This document shows positions 16,004 to 26,547 of a stretch of 64,000 nt of DNA, in pieces. Source of the stretch: Methylaequor sp045563055 (GTDB lineage: Bacteria > Pseudomonadota > Alphaproteobacteria > Methylaequorales > Methylaequoraceae); assembly GCA_045563055.1 (NCBI GenBank), contig JBJKUR010000009.1:22317-86316 (forward strand), in the 5' to 3' direction. The notes below the pieces were generated by a model that saw nothing but the letters and a program-made list of their open reading frames with translations, made no database searches and had not been told where the DNA came from. How positions within the stretch are numbered: position 1 is the stretch's first letter; each line of letters starts with the position of its first letter. The position numbers were made by a program, and so were the translations under genes.

Positions 16004-16692
16004 CAAAAAATACAAAGAAAAATAAAATAATTAATGAAGAATTAAAAAATAAAGAGATTTTCAAGCTGGATGATGCTATCAGCATTTCAAAAAAATTTAC
16101 CTCCAAAAAGTTTGATGAATCCCTAGATATATCTATCATACTGGGCATTGACGCAAAAAAATCAGATCAACAAATACGTGGTGTCCTAAGTCTACCTAAG
16201 ATGCCTGAAAAAAAAGTAAAAGTTGCTGTTTTTGCAGACGGAGATGATATAAAGAAATCTAAAGATGCTGGGGCTGAAATTGTAGGTAATGATGATCTGA
16301 TTGAGTTGGTCAAGAAAGGTCAAATCAATTTTGATAAATGTATTTCAACCCCGAAAATGATGGTTAAAGTTAGTTCTTTAGGTCAGATTTTAGGCCCAAA
16401 AGGGCTTATGCCTAACCCTAAACTTGGAACAGTTACCAACGAAGTTGAAGATGCTATTAAAAAAATTAAATCTGGACAAATTGAGTTTAAAACAGATAAA
16501 GCTGGAATTATTCATGCATCCGTTGGTAAATTAAGTTTTTCAGAAACTGAACTAAAAAGAAATATTTTGTTTTTTTTAGAGGAAATTAAGAAGAAAAAAC
16601 CAGAAACCTCGAAAGGAATTTTTGTAAAAAAATTTTTTATTAACTCAACTATGGGTCCGGGGTTGCAAGTTGATTCAACAAGTGTTATGTAA
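16000..16692 (+). CDS. rplA: 50S ribosomal protein L1
   Basis: L1 of the tRNA-exit stalk, 230 residues. It has 'KFDESLDISIILGIDAKKSD', 'VFADGDDIKKSKDAGAEIVG', 'MMVKVSSLGQILGPKGLMPN' and 'FFINSTMGPGLQVD'. It may autoregulate rplKA as in other bacteria, but I see no clear operator upstream. A structured leader separates it from rplJ. Confidence 0.98.
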   Translation: MTKNTKKNKIINEELKNKEIFKLDDAISISKKFTSKKFDESLDISIILGIDAKKSDQQIRGVLSLPKMPEKKVKVAVFADGDDIKKSKDAGAEIVGNDDLIELVKKGQINFDKCISTPKMMVKVSSLGQILGPKGLMPNPKLGTVTNEVEDAIKKIKSGQIEFKTDKAGIIHASVGKLSFSETELKRNILFFLEEIKKKKPETSKGIFVKKFFINSTMGPGLQVDSTSVM

Positions 16693-16699
16693 ATATAAA

Positions 16700-16790
16700 T
16701 TTTATTCTGTCTAAGACCTCAGGTTGTAAATTTTTAGCGTAAACTTTCCTGAGTAGATGGGTATAGTTAGCTTTACTCAGACAGATTGAA
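16700..16790 (+). promoter_or_regulatory. L10 leader (rplJL autoregulatory mRNA structure)
   Basis: The 113-base gap before rplJ folds by eye: TCTGTCT (16706-16712) pairs with AGACAGA (16779-16785), enclosing CTCAGG (16718-16723) with CCTGAG (16748-16753). Position and shape match the leader that L10-(L7/L12)4 binds to repress its own translation. Only pairing was examined; the kink-turn bases were not verified. Confidence 0.7.
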
Positions 16791-16805
16791 GAAGGGAAAA
16801 AGCTG

Positions 16806-17324
16806 GTGCAAAGAGCTGATAAAAAACAATTTGTTAAGGAATTCAACTTAGCCTTAAAAGATTCTGAATTTCTATTAGTTGCAAATTACAAGGGTCTAAA
16901 TGTTTCTGAAATTTCATCTTTGAGGAATGACATAAAAAATTCTTCTAAATCAAATTTTAGGGTGGCTAAAAACACTCTTGCAAAAAAAGCACTAAAAGAT
17001 ACCAACTTTGATGTTGTTGAAAAACTTTTTGTAGGTCCTACATCAGTTGCTTATTCTGATGATCCTGTTTCTACATCTAAAATTGCAGTTAAATTTGCTG
17101 AAAATAATGTAAATTTTAAAATTTTAGGTGGAGTTATGGGTGATAAAGAATTATCAGTTGAAGAAATAAATGAGCTAGCTTCTTTACCTTCAATGGATGA
17201 AGTAAGAGCGAAGATAGTAGGGCTACTTGTTAGTGCCCAAAGAAACCTACTTTCAACCTTAACAGCCTCTCAATCTAGCATAGTTAGAATAATTGATACT
17301 AAATTTAATAGTCAACAATCATAA
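16806..17324 (+). CDS. rplJ: 50S ribosomal protein L10
   Basis: Base of the L7/L12 stalk, 172 residues. It starts at GTG 16806 and reads 'QRADKKQFVKEF', then 'LLVANYKGLNVSEISSLR' and 'FRVAKNTLAKKAL', with a C-terminal amphipathic helix that holds L7/L12 dimers. The upstream leader suggests autogenous control. rplL follows after 13 bases. Confidence 0.97.
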   Translation: MQRADKKQFVKEFNLALKDSEFLLVANYKGLNVSEISSLRNDIKNSSKSNFRVAKNTLAKKALKDTNFDVVEKLFVGPTSVAYSDDPVSTSKIAVKFAENNVNFKILGGVMGDKELSVEEINELASLPSMDEVRAKIVGLLVSAQRNLLSTLTASQSSIVRIIDTKFNSQQS

Positions 17325-17337
17325 TTAGGAGTAAAAC

Positions 17338-17715
17338 ATGGCCGACGTTCAAAAAATTGCTGAAGATCTCTCAACATTAACTGTACTTGAGGCTTCAGAG
17401 CTTACAAAGATTTTAGAAGAAAAATGGGGTGTATCCGCTGCTGCACCAGTTGCAGTTGCTGCACCAGCTGGAGGAGCTCCAGCAGAAGCTGCTGGCGAAG
17501 AAAAGACAGAATTTGAAATTCATTTAGCTACCTCTGGAGATAAAAAAATAAATGTTATCAAGGAGGTAAGGACCATAACTGGCTTGGGTCTCAAAGAAGC
17601 GAAGGATTTGGTCGAGGGTGCTCCAAGTAAACTTAAAGATGGTGTTAATAAGGAAGATGCTGAAAAGTTCAAGAAACAGCTTGAAGAAGCTGGTGCAACT
17701 GTAGAACTTAAGTAG
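17338..17715 (+). CDS. rplL: 50S ribosomal protein L7/L12
   Basis: The multi-copy stalk protein that recruits translation GTPases, 125 residues. The N-terminal dimerisation helices are followed by an alanine/proline-rich hinge (about residues 37-55) and the factor-binding domain 'KINVIKEVRTITGLGLKEAK', 'LVEGAPSKLKDGVNKEDAEK'. It has a strong TTAGGAG Shine-Dalgarno. Seven bases separate it from rpoB. Confidence 0.98.
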   Translation: MADVQKIAEDLSTLTVLEASELTKILEEKWGVSAAAPVAVAAPAGGAPAEAAGEEKTEFEIHLATSGDKKINVIKEVRTITGLGLKEAKDLVEGAPSKLKDGVNKEDAEKFKKQLEEAGATVELK

Positions 17716-17722
17716 CATCACT

Positions 17723-20700
17723 ATGAAAAAATCTTTTACCGACAAACATAATATAAGAAAAAGCTTTGGAAAGATTCCCGATCTAGTCCAGATGCCAAAT
17801 TTACTGGAAATTCAAAGAAATTCTTACGATCTTTTTCTCCAAAGAAATATAGAACCTAAAGATAGAGAGGATATCGGTTTACAAGCAGTATTTAATAAAG
17901 TTTTCCCAATAAGTGATTTCTCAGGTGTTGCTGAACTCAGATTTGTAAAATATGAACTAGAAGACCCAAAGTATGATGTTGAAGAATGTATTCAACGAGG
18001 AGGAACTTATGGATCATTACTAAAAGTGACTCTAAATTTAATTATAAGGGAAATAGATGAAGAAACTGGTATTTCATCAGTAAAAGATATTAAAGAACAA
18101 GATGTTTATTTAGGTGATATGCCATTAATGACATCACGTGGTACATTTGTATTTAACGGAACAACAAGGGTGGTTGTCTCTCAAATGCATAGGTCTCCTG
18201 GAGTATTTTTTGACCATGATAAAGGTAAAAGTCATTCAAGTGGAAAGTTTTTATTTGCTTCAAGACTTATACCCTACAATGGTTCATGGATAGACTTTGA
18301 ATTTGATCCAAAAGATTTAATGTATGTAAGAATAGATAAAAGAAGAAAACTATTAGCGTCTTCACTTTTACTGGCGTTAGATAACGAAAATTCTATAAAA
18401 TATAGGGATAGTTGTGAAAAAAAAGGCCTGGAACTTGATTATAACAAAATGAATGGAATGACTCATGAAGAACTCTTCTCTTACTTTTATAAATTTAAAA
18501 AAATTACTAAAAAGAAAGATGGGTGGGAAATTGTTTATAACAAATCTGACTATACCGGTACAAAGCTAGAATACGATATTGTAGATTCAGAAACTGGAAA
18601 GTTATACGCTAATTCCGGCGAGAAATTTAATATTGCAGTTCAAAAAAAAATAGATGAGAACTCTGTTAAAAAGATTTTTTTAACTAACGATAATATCAAA
18701 CAAAAATTTCTTGCCAAAGATATATTTGACCCTAAAACAGGTATCATTTTCTTTGAGGCTGGAGAAGAGATTGACGATAATGTTTTAAACCACTTAGCTG
18801 ATAAAAATATAAATGAGATTGAAATATTAGATTTAAACTCAAATCAACAAGGCGCTTACATTAGAAATACATTTTTTGCTGATAAAAATAAAAACAGAAA
18901 TGATGCGATAACAGAAATTTATAAAATCTTAAGACCTGGAGAACCTCCAACTGTAGAAGCTGCTGACAAGTTATTTAGGAGTCTTTTTTTCGATAGAGAA
19001 AGATACGATCTATCTCCTGTTGGAAGGTTGAAAATAAATACTAGGCTAAATTTGGATACAGATTTAGATAAAAGAGTTCTAGAAAATAATGATATAATTC
19101 AAATTATTCGTTATTTGGCAGGATTAAAAGATGGAAATGGTCATATTGATGATATCGATCATCTTGGGAATAGAAGAGTTAGATCAGTCGGAGAGCTCCT
19201 AGAAAATCAGTATACGATTGGAGTTATAAGAATGGAAAGGGCAATTAAAGAGAGAATGACTAATGCGCCTGACATTGAAACTGTAATGCCAAATGACCTG
19301 GTAAATCCTAAGCCTGCATCCGCTTCCATAAGAGAATTTTTTGGACAAAGTCAATTATCTCAGTTTATGGATCAAACAAATCCATTATCCGAGATTACTC
19401 ACAAAAGAAGACTATCTGCTTTAGGCCCTGGAGGTTTATCAAGAGAAAGAGCTGGATTTGAAGTTAGAGATGTACACCCATCTCATTATGGGAGGATATG
19501 TCCTATTGAAACTCCTGAGGGACCAAATATTGGCTTGATTAATTCCTTGGCCACATATTCTAAAGTCAATAGTTATGGTTTTATAGAAACTCCATATAGA
19601 AAAGTTGAAAATTCAAAAGTTACATCAGAAATTGTATATCTGTCGGCCATGGAGGAGGAAAAATATGCAATTGCACAAGCCAATGAACCATTAAAGAGTG
19701 GTGGTTCCTTTGAAAGATCACTTATCTCATGCAGAAAAAGTGGCGACTTTCTAATGTTAGACCCAAAAAATGTTGATTTCATTGATGTTTCCCCAAAACA
19801 ATTAGTCTCAGTTGCGGCTGCACTTATTCCATTTTTGGAAAATGACGATGCTAACAGAGCACTAATGGGATCAAATATGATGCGTCAAGCTGTTCCGTTA
19901 TTAAAAAGTCAGTCTCCATTTGTAGGAACAGGAATGGAGTCTGTGGTAGCCAGAGATTCGGGAGTAGTTGTTGCTGCAAAAAGATCTGGTTATGTAAATC
20001 AGGTTGATTCTTCTAGAATTGTGATTAGTGCAATTCAGAAAAGTGACAATGATACAGGAGTTGATATTTATAGATTAAGTAAGTTTCAAAGATCTAATCA
20101 AGACACTTGTATTAATCAAACACCTTTAGTTAGAGAAGGAGATTATGTTGAAAAAGGGGATATAATCGCCGATGGTCCTGCATCAAAGATTGGTGAATTA
20201 GCACTTGGAAAAAATGTTACAGTTGCCTTCATGCCTTGGAATGGTTACAACTACGAGGATTCTATTCTTATTTCAGAAAAACTTGTTGTTGATGATGTTT
20301 TTACATCTATTCACATCCAAGAATTTGAAGTGTTGGCTAGAGACACTAAGTTAGGTCAAGAGGATATCACAAGGGATATACCTAATATTGGAGAAGAGTC
20401 TTTAACCAACCTGGATGAGGCAGGAATTGTTCACATTGGTGCAAAAGTAAACCCCGGTGATATACTTGTTGGAAAAGTAACTCCAAAAGGTGAATCTCCA
20501 ATGACACCCGAGGAAAAACTTTTAAGAGCTATATTTGGTGAGAAAGCTGCCGATGTAAAGGATACATCATTACGTCTACCGCCAGGTGTTTCCGGAACGG
20601 TTGTTGAAGTAAGGGTTTTTTCTAGAAGAGGTATAGATAAAGATGAACGTTCTTTATCTAATGAAAGAATGCAAATAGAACAACTTCATATTGATATGGA

Positions 20701-21892
20701 GGATGAAAAATTTATTTTAGAGTCAAGCTTTGAAAAAAATCTTAAATCTATTTTCTTAAACCAAGATCATGACAATGGATTAGATAAAAAGATTAAAAAG
20801 TTAACTAAAGAAATTTTAGATGAAACGAAACTGCTTAAATTGAAAAATATAACTGTTAAATCTGATGCAGTAATGAAAAAGGTTGAAGCCCTAAATGAAG
20901 CATTTGAAAATAGCTTAAATCTCCTAAACAAGACATTTCAGTCAAAAGTTGATAAAGTTCAAGCTGGTGACGAACTCATGCCTGGAGTCATGAAACTTGT
21001 CAAAGTTTTTGTTGCAGTCAAAAGACAACTTGCACCCGGTGATAAGATGGCAGGTCGACATGGAAATAAAGGAGTTATATCAAGAATTATTCCTGTCGAA
21101 GATATGCCTTATATGGAGGATGGGACACCTGTTGATATTGTTTTAAATCCATTGGGAGTTCCATCAAGAATGAATGTTGGTCAAATTTTAGAGACTCATT
21201 TGGGTGCTGCCTCTGTGGACTTAGGGAAAAAATTTTACAATCTTGCGATTGATGCACAAAATGATAAATCAAACATAGATAAGATCAAAAAGTTATTTAA
21301 TAGCGTTTATGGATCTGAGATTTATGAGGCTAGAATTTCACAACTAAAAGATGATGAAATAGTTAAAAGGGCACTTCAACTTACTAACGGTGTACCATTT
21401 GCCACGCCTGTTTTTGATGGTGCAAAGGAATTAGATATTAATGATTATTTTACAATGGCATCAAGTAATACAAGTGGACAAAAGAAGCTTGTTGACGGAA
21501 GAACAGGTAATTACTTTGACAGAGAAATTACAGTTGGTCAAATTTATATGTTAAAACTTAATCACCTTGTTGATGATAAAATTCATGCGAGATCGATTGG
21601 ACCCTACAGCCTTGTTACTCAACAACCTTTAGGAGGTAAAGCACAATTTGGTGGCCAAAGATTTGGTGAAATGGAAGTTTGGGCATTAGAAGCATATGGG
21701 GCTTCTTATACTCTTCAGGAAATGCTAACTGTCAAGTCAGATGATGTTTCAGGAAGAACAAAAGCCTATGAAACAATAGTTCGAGGTGATGACATCATTG
21801 AGTCTGGTATACCAGAATCTTTTAATGTACTGATCATGGAGTTAAAATCTTTAGGCCTTAACGTCGAACTTTTAGAAAGAAATGTTAGTTAG
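17723..21892 (+). CDS. rpoB: DNA-directed RNA polymerase subunit beta
   Basis: Beta subunit, 1389 residues, close to the alphaproteobacterial norm. The rifampicin region is recognisable ('SQLSQFMDQTNPLSEITHKR' then 'RLSALGPGGLSRERAG'); the Asp, His and Ser positions where resistance mutations fall are wild type. Other landmarks are 'PIETPEGPNIGLINSLATY', 'AFMPWNGYNYEDSILISE', 'PGDKMAGRHGNKGV' and the C-terminal 'GGQRFGEMEVWALEAYGA'. rpoC begins 8 bases later. Confidence 0.99.
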   Translation: MKKSFTDKHNIRKSFGKIPDLVQMPNLLEIQRNSYDLFLQRNIEPKDREDIGLQAVFNKVFPISDFSGVAELRFVKYELEDPKYDVEECIQRGGTYGSLLKVTLNLIIREIDEETGISSVKDIKEQDVYLGDMPLMTSRGTFVFNGTTRVVVSQMHRSPGVFFDHDKGKSHSSGKFLFASRLIPYNGSWIDFEFDPKDLMYVRIDKRRKLLASSLLLALDNENSIKYRDSCEKKGLELDYNKMNGMTHEELFSYFYKFKKITKKKDGWEIVYNKSDYTGTKLEYDIVDSETGKLYANSGEKFNIAVQKKIDENSVKKIFLTNDNIKQKFLAKDIFDPKTGIIFFEAGEEIDDNVLNHLADKNINEIEILDLNSNQQGAYIRNTFFADKNKNRNDAITEIYKILRPGEPPTVEAADKLFRSLFFDRERYDLSPVGRLKINTRLNLDTDLDKRVLENNDIIQIIRYLAGLKDGNGHIDDIDHLGNRRVRSVGELLENQYTIGVIRMERAIKERMTNAPDIETVMPNDLVNPKPASASIREFFGQSQLSQFMDQTNPLSEITHKRRLSALGPGGLSRERAGFEVRDVHPSHYGRICPIETPEGPNIGLINSLATYSKVNSYGFIETPYRKVENSKVTSEIVYLSAMEEEKYAIAQANEPLKSGGSFERSLISCRKSGDFLMLDPKNVDFIDVSPKQLVSVAAALIPFLENDDANRALMGSNMMRQAVPLLKSQSPFVGTGMESVVARDSGVVVAAKRSGYVNQVDSSRIVISAIQKSDNDTGVDIYRLSKFQRSNQDTCINQTPLVREGDYVEKGDIIADGPASKIGELALGKNVTVAFMPWNGYNYEDSILISEKLVVDDVFTSIHIQEFEVLARDTKLGQEDITRDIPNIGEESLTNLDEAGIVHIGAKVNPGDILVGKVTPKGESPMTPEEKLLRAIFGEKAADVKDTSLRLPPGVSGTVVEVRVFSRRGIDKDERSLSNERMQIEQLHIDMEDEKFILESSFEKNLKSIFLNQDHDNGLDKKIKKLTKEILDETKLLKLKNITVKSDAVMKKVEALNEAFENSLNLLNKTFQSKVDKVQAGDELMPGVMKLVKVFVAVKRQLAPGDKMAGRHGNKGVISRIIPVEDMPYMEDGTPVDIVLNPLGVPSRMNVGQILETHLGAASVDLGKKFYNLAIDAQNDKSNIDKIKKLFNSVYGSEIYEARISQLKDDEIVKRALQLTNGVPFATPVFDGAKELDINDYFTMASSNTSGQKKLVDGRTGNYFDREITVGQIYMLKLNHLVDDKIHARSIGPYSLVTQQPLGGKAQFGGQRFGEMEVWALEAYGASYTLQEMLTVKSDDVSGRTKAYETIVRGDDIIESGIPESFNVLIMELKSLGLNVELLERNVS

Positions 21893-21900
21893 GAGAAATT

Positions 21901-24900
21901 ATGAATGAATTAGTTAAACTTATTGAAAAACCAAGTTTAGTAAACTTTGATCAACTGAGAATTTCAATTGCTAGTCCTGACGAGATAGTTTCCTGGTCTC
22001 ATGGGGAAATTAAGAAACCAGAAACAATCAATTACAGAACATTTAAGCCAGAAAGAAGTGGACTTTTTTGTGCAAGAATATTTGGACCGATAAAAGACTA
22101 CGAATGTGTGTGCGGAAAATATAAAAGGATGAAATTTAAAGGTATAATTTGCGAAAAATGTGGAGTTGAGGTTACACTTACTAAAGTAAGAAGAGAGAGA
22201 ATGGGTCACATTCCTCTGGCTGCACCTGTAGCTCATATTTGGTTTCTCAAGTCTTTGCCAAGTCGAATTGGTCTTCTTTTAGATCTGGCTCTTAAAGATT
22301 TAGAAAAAGTTCTTTATTTTGAGAGTTTTATTGTCACAGAGCCTGGAATGGTTAAATCTCTAAAGAAATTTCAAATTTTATCAGATGAAGAAAACACCAG
22401 TTTGAAAGAGGAATTCGGTGATAGTTTTCAAACGATGATAGGCGCTGAAGCTATTCAAAAGTTATTGTCTGAGATTAACCTTGAAGAAGAACAAAAAGTT
22501 GTTAGGGAAGAGTTAGCATCAACTTCTTCTGAAACGAAAAAAAAGAAGTTAGTTAAAAGACTAAAGTTGGTAGAGGCTTTTTTATCTTCAAAACTCAAGC
22601 CAGAATGGATGATTTTAAATGTGGTTCCTGTAATACCGCCAGAGTTGAGACCATTGGTTCCTCTAGATGGTGGAAGGTTTGCCACCTCAGATTTAAATGA
22701 TCTTTATCGTCGAGTAATTAATAGAAATAATAGATTGCAAAGACTACTAACACTTAAAGCTCCTGATATAATTGTGAGAAATGAGAAAAGGATGTTACAA
22801 GAAGCTTGTGATGCATTGTTCGATAATGGTAGACGCGGGAGAGTAATCACAGGAACCAATAAAAGACCTCTGAAATCTCTATCTGATATGCTCAAAGGAA
22901 AACAGGGCAGATTTAGACAGAATTTGTTGGGTAAAAGAGTGGATTACTCAGGCAGATCGGTGATTGTTGTTGGACCTGAATTGAAACTCCATCAATGCGG
23001 AATTCCAAAAAAAATGGCCATTGAACTATTTAAACCATTTATTTACTCAAAATTAGAGAAATATAATCTTGCTACTACCGTAAAAGCTGCAAAAAAAATG
23101 GTTGAAAAAGAAAGACCGGAAGTTTGGGATATATTGGCAGAAGTAATAAGAGAGCACCCAGTTTTACTTAATAGGGCACCAACTTTACATAGATTAGGGA
23201 TACAAGCTTTCGAACCTATACTTATTGAAGGCAAAGCTATTCAATTACATCCATTAGTTTGCACAGCATTTAATGCAGACTTTGATGGAGATCAAATGGC
23301 TGTTCATGTTCCATTATCCCTAGAGTCACAACTAGAGGCCAGAGTTTTGATGATGTCTACAAATAATATTTTATCTCCAGCTAACGGAAAACCAATCATT
23401 GTTCCCTCACAAGATATGATTCTCGGCCTATACTACTTGAGTTTAATAAGTCATGGTGAAATTGGAGAAGGTATGATTTTCTCATCCATTGAGGAGTTGC
23501 TTGCAGCAATAGATCAAAAAAATGTTTCCCTACATTCCAAAATTAAATGTAGATTTCAAACCGTTAATGAAAACTTTGAACCAATGACGCAAACTGTATC
23601 AACAACTCCGGGAAGAATGTTGATTAGCGAAATACTTCCAAGACATCCAAAAGTAAGTTTTAATATAATTAACAAGGTATTAACAAAAAAAGAGATAAGC
23701 AATGCCATCGATTTGGTTTACAGACATTGTGGTCAAAAGAAAACAGTAATATTTGCAGACAAATTAATGGAGATTGGTTTTAGAGAGGCTTGTAAAGCGG
23801 GTATATCATTTGGAAAAGATGACTTATTAATCCCATCAACAAAAACCAGCTTATTAGAGGAAACCGAAACTAAAGTTAAATCATACGAAAAACAATACTC
23901 CGAGGGGTTGATTACTAAAGGTGAAAAATACAATAAAGTTGTTGATGCTTGGGCAAAATGTTCTGACTCAGTTGCCGATGAGATGATGAAAATCCTTGTT
24001 CCAAAAGAAAAAGATAAAGTAGAAAATTATAATTCGGTTTACATGATGGCTGATTCTGGAGCAAGAGGTTCTGCGGCACAATTGAAACAACTTTCAGGCA
24101 TGAGAGGGCTGATGGCCAAACCTTCTGGAGAAATAATTGAAACTCCTATTGTATCTAATTTTAAAGAGGGGCTTACTGTTCTGGAATATTTTAACTCTAG
24201 CCATGGTGCAAGAAAGGGGTTGGCTGATACAGCTCTAAAAACAGCTAACTCAGGCTACTTAACTCGAAGATTGGTTGATGTTGCGCAAGATTCAATCATT
24301 ACAGTTCCTGATTGCTTTACTACAAAATATATAACTTTGAGTACGTTAGTCGAAGGTGGAGAGGTTATAGACCCTATATCAGAGAGGGTCTTAGGAAGAA
24401 CTCTCGCTGAAGATTTAATCGATGGTGATAATAAAGTAATTGCGAAAACTGGTGACATGGTGTCTGAGGAACACTTAGGTTTAATTGATAAAATGGGTTT
24501 TGAGCAGATTAAAGTCAGATCTGTTCTTACTTGTGAAGCTGAATTCGGAGTTTGTGCTAAATGTTATGGTAGAGATCTTGCCAGGGGCACACCAGTAAAT
24601 GTTGGTGAAGCCGTAGGAGTTATAGCTGCGCAATCCATTGGTGAGCCGGGAACTCAACTTACCATGAGAACTTTCCATATTGGTGGAGCTGCGCAAAAAG
24701 GTACAGAGGTATCTAACATTGAATCCAAATTTAATGGAACCACGAAATATCTTAATTTAAAATCTGCAATTGATAGCGCTGGTAATAATATTAACATGTC
24801 AAGAAATGCATCACTTCTAATATTAGATGATAAGAAAAAAGAAAAAGCCAAGCACAGACTGCCGTTTGGATGTAAAATTAATTTCAATGATGGAGTTAAA

Positions 24901-26049
24901 GTCCAATCTAATGACATTATTGCGGAGTGGGATCCTTTCACGCTTCCAATATTGGCTCAAATTAACGGGATAGTTAAATTTAAAGACTTAGAGGATGGGG
25001 TCACTACTCGAGAAATAGTTGATGAATCAACTGGTCTCTCAAGTAATATTGTTACTGACTGGAAACAGCAAACACAGAACCAGGAGCTTGTACCCAGAAT
25101 TGAAATTCATGATAGAAAAGATGATGGGAAAGCATTGGTTTTGGAAAATGGTAGTGCCGCAAACTATGAGCTTACTGTTGATTCAATTATAAGTGTTAAT
25201 AATGATGAACCTATAAAGCAGGGTGATGTTATAGCCAGAGTGCCAAAAGAATCAAGCAAAACAAAGGATATTACTGGAGGACTTCCGAGGGTTGCAGAAT
25301 TATTTGAAGCAAGGAGACCAAAAGATCATGCAATTATTGCTGAGGTATCTGGAAAAATTCAGTTTGGTAAAGATTATAAAATGAAGAGAAAAATTTCTAT
25401 TGTTCCTGATGATAAAAACCACGAATCGGTTGAATATGTTATTTCAAAATTAAAACATTTGACTGTTCAAGAAGGAGATTATGTTGAAATTGGTGATATT
25501 CTAGTTGATGGCAGCTCGGTTCCTCATGATATTTTGAGAGTAAAAGGAGTTGAGGCATTATCTACTTACCTAACAAAAGAAGTTCAAGATGTGTATAGGC
25601 TTCAAGGGGTAAAAATAAATGATAAGCATATTGAAGTAATTGTAAGACAGATGATGCAGAAAGTTGAAGTTACTAATCCTGGAGAAACAACAATGTTAGC
25701 TGGAGAACAAGTAAGTAGAAAAGAATTTATTGAACAAAACGCAAAAGCGGAACAAGATGGAAGAAAACCTGCTAAAGGTCATCAAATCTTGTTGGGCATT
25801 ACAAAAGCTTCGCTTCAAACGGACAGTTTTGTATCTGCTGCATCGTTTCAAGAAACAACCAGAGTTTTAACAGAAGCTTCCGTATCGGGAAAAGTTGACA
25901 GTTTAATGGGCCTTAAAGAGAATGTGATTGTAGGAAGATTAGTACCATGTGGAACAGGGTCGTTTATGTCACAAGTCAAACTTGAGGCAAATAAAAAAGA
26001 TAAACAGTTGCTGAGTAAAGCAACTGAAAGTCAAGAAAACTCTTCATAA
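21901..26049 (+). CDS. rpoC: DNA-directed RNA polymerase subunit beta'
   Basis: Catalytic beta' subunit, 1382 residues. It has the N-terminal zinc site ('CVCGKYKRMKFKGIICEKCG'), the active-site magnesium motif 'NADFDGDQMAVH', the second zinc site ('CEAEFGVCAKCYGRDLARG') and the trigger-loop region 'GEPGTQLTMRTFHIGGAA'. The C-terminus is a lysine-rich tail. It is followed by a 114-base gap before rpsL that contains a T run. Confidence 0.99.
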   Translation: MNELVKLIEKPSLVNFDQLRISIASPDEIVSWSHGEIKKPETINYRTFKPERSGLFCARIFGPIKDYECVCGKYKRMKFKGIICEKCGVEVTLTKVRRERMGHIPLAAPVAHIWFLKSLPSRIGLLLDLALKDLEKVLYFESFIVTEPGMVKSLKKFQILSDEENTSLKEEFGDSFQTMIGAEAIQKLLSEINLEEEQKVVREELASTSSETKKKKLVKRLKLVEAFLSSKLKPEWMILNVVPVIPPELRPLVPLDGGRFATSDLNDLYRRVINRNNRLQRLLTLKAPDIIVRNEKRMLQEACDALFDNGRRGRVITGTNKRPLKSLSDMLKGKQGRFRQNLLGKRVDYSGRSVIVVGPELKLHQCGIPKKMAIELFKPFIYSKLEKYNLATTVKAAKKMVEKERPEVWDILAEVIREHPVLLNRAPTLHRLGIQAFEPILIEGKAIQLHPLVCTAFNADFDGDQMAVHVPLSLESQLEARVLMMSTNNILSPANGKPIIVPSQDMILGLYYLSLISHGEIGEGMIFSSIEELLAAIDQKNVSLHSKIKCRFQTVNENFEPMTQTVSTTPGRMLISEILPRHPKVSFNIINKVLTKKEISNAIDLVYRHCGQKKTVIFADKLMEIGFREACKAGISFGKDDLLIPSTKTSLLEETETKVKSYEKQYSEGLITKGEKYNKVVDAWAKCSDSVADEMMKILVPKEKDKVENYNSVYMMADSGARGSAAQLKQLSGMRGLMAKPSGEIIETPIVSNFKEGLTVLEYFNSSHGARKGLADTALKTANSGYLTRRLVDVAQDSIITVPDCFTTKYITLSTLVEGGEVIDPISERVLGRTLAEDLIDGDNKVIAKTGDMVSEEHLGLIDKMGFEQIKVRSVLTCEAEFGVCAKCYGRDLARGTPVNVGEAVGVIAAQSIGEPGTQLTMRTFHIGGAAQKGTEVSNIESKFNGTTKYLNLKSAIDSAGNNINMSRNASLLILDDKKKEKAKHRLPFGCKINFNDGVKVQSNDIIAEWDPFTLPILAQINGIVKFKDLEDGVTTREIVDESTGLSSNIVTDWKQQTQNQELVPRIEIHDRKDDGKALVLENGSAANYELTVDSIISVNNDEPIKQGDVIARVPKESSKTKDITGGLPRVAELFEARRPKDHAIIAEVSGKIQFGKDYKMKRKISIVPDDKNHESVEYVISKLKHLTVQEGDYVEIGDILVDGSSVPHDILRVKGVEALSTYLTKEVQDVYRLQGVKINDKHIEVIVRQMMQKVEVTNPGETTMLAGEQVSRKEFIEQNAKAEQDGRKPAKGHQILLGITKASLQTDSFVSAASFQETTRVLTEASVSGKVDSLMGLKENVIVGRLVPCGTGSFMSQVKLEANKKDKQLLSKATESQENSS

Positions 26050-26163
26050 AGTTTTTTTTATTTCTAATGTTGACACCTCATAGAGATGTGTTAGTTTTCA
26101 ACCGATAATTGGTAGTGATTTAAACAATCAAACACAATTTCACAATTAGAATTAAGGAAAATT

Positions 26164-26535
26164 ATGCCGACTATTAACCAGTTAATTAGATCACCTAGAT
26201 CTAAACAATTAAAGAGAAATAAGGTTCCAGCGCTAGAAAGTTGTCCGCAGAAAAGGGGTGTTTGCACAAGAGTGTATACCACGACCCCCAAAAAGCCCAA
26301 CTCAGCCTTAAGGAAAGTTGCTAGAGTCAAGCTAACTAATGGTTTTGAAGTCACAAGTTATATTCCTGGTGAAGGACACAATTTACAGGAGCACTCTGTG
26401 GTATTAATCAGAGGTGGAAGGGTTAAAGACTTGCCAGGTGTTCGTTATCATGTTTTAAGGGGTATCCTTGATACAGAAGGCGTAAAAAATAGAAAACAAA
26501 GAAGATCAAAATACGGTGCAAAGAGACCAAAGTAG
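26164..26535 (+). CDS. rpsL: 30S ribosomal protein S12
   Basis: Decoding-centre protein S12, 123 residues. 'TTPKKPNSALRKVARVKLTN' and 'GGRVKDLPGVRYH' carry wild-type lysines at the two positions where streptomycin resistance arises. It is the first gene of the str cluster, 12 bases before rpsG. Confidence 0.98.
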   Translation: MPTINQLIRSPRSKQLKRNKVPALESCPQKRGVCTRVYTTTPKKPNSALRKVARVKLTNGFEVTSYIPGEGHNLQEHSVVLIRGGRVKDLPGVRYHVLRGILDTEGVKNRKQRRSKYGAKRPK

Positions 26536-26547
26536 GTAATTTAAATT

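Noticed and set aside
26070..26075. TTGACA between rpoC and rpsL as a strong promoter
   Set aside because: No acceptable -10 hexamer lies 16-18 bases downstream (best TAGTTT), so I left it unannotated; a weak promoter is still possible.
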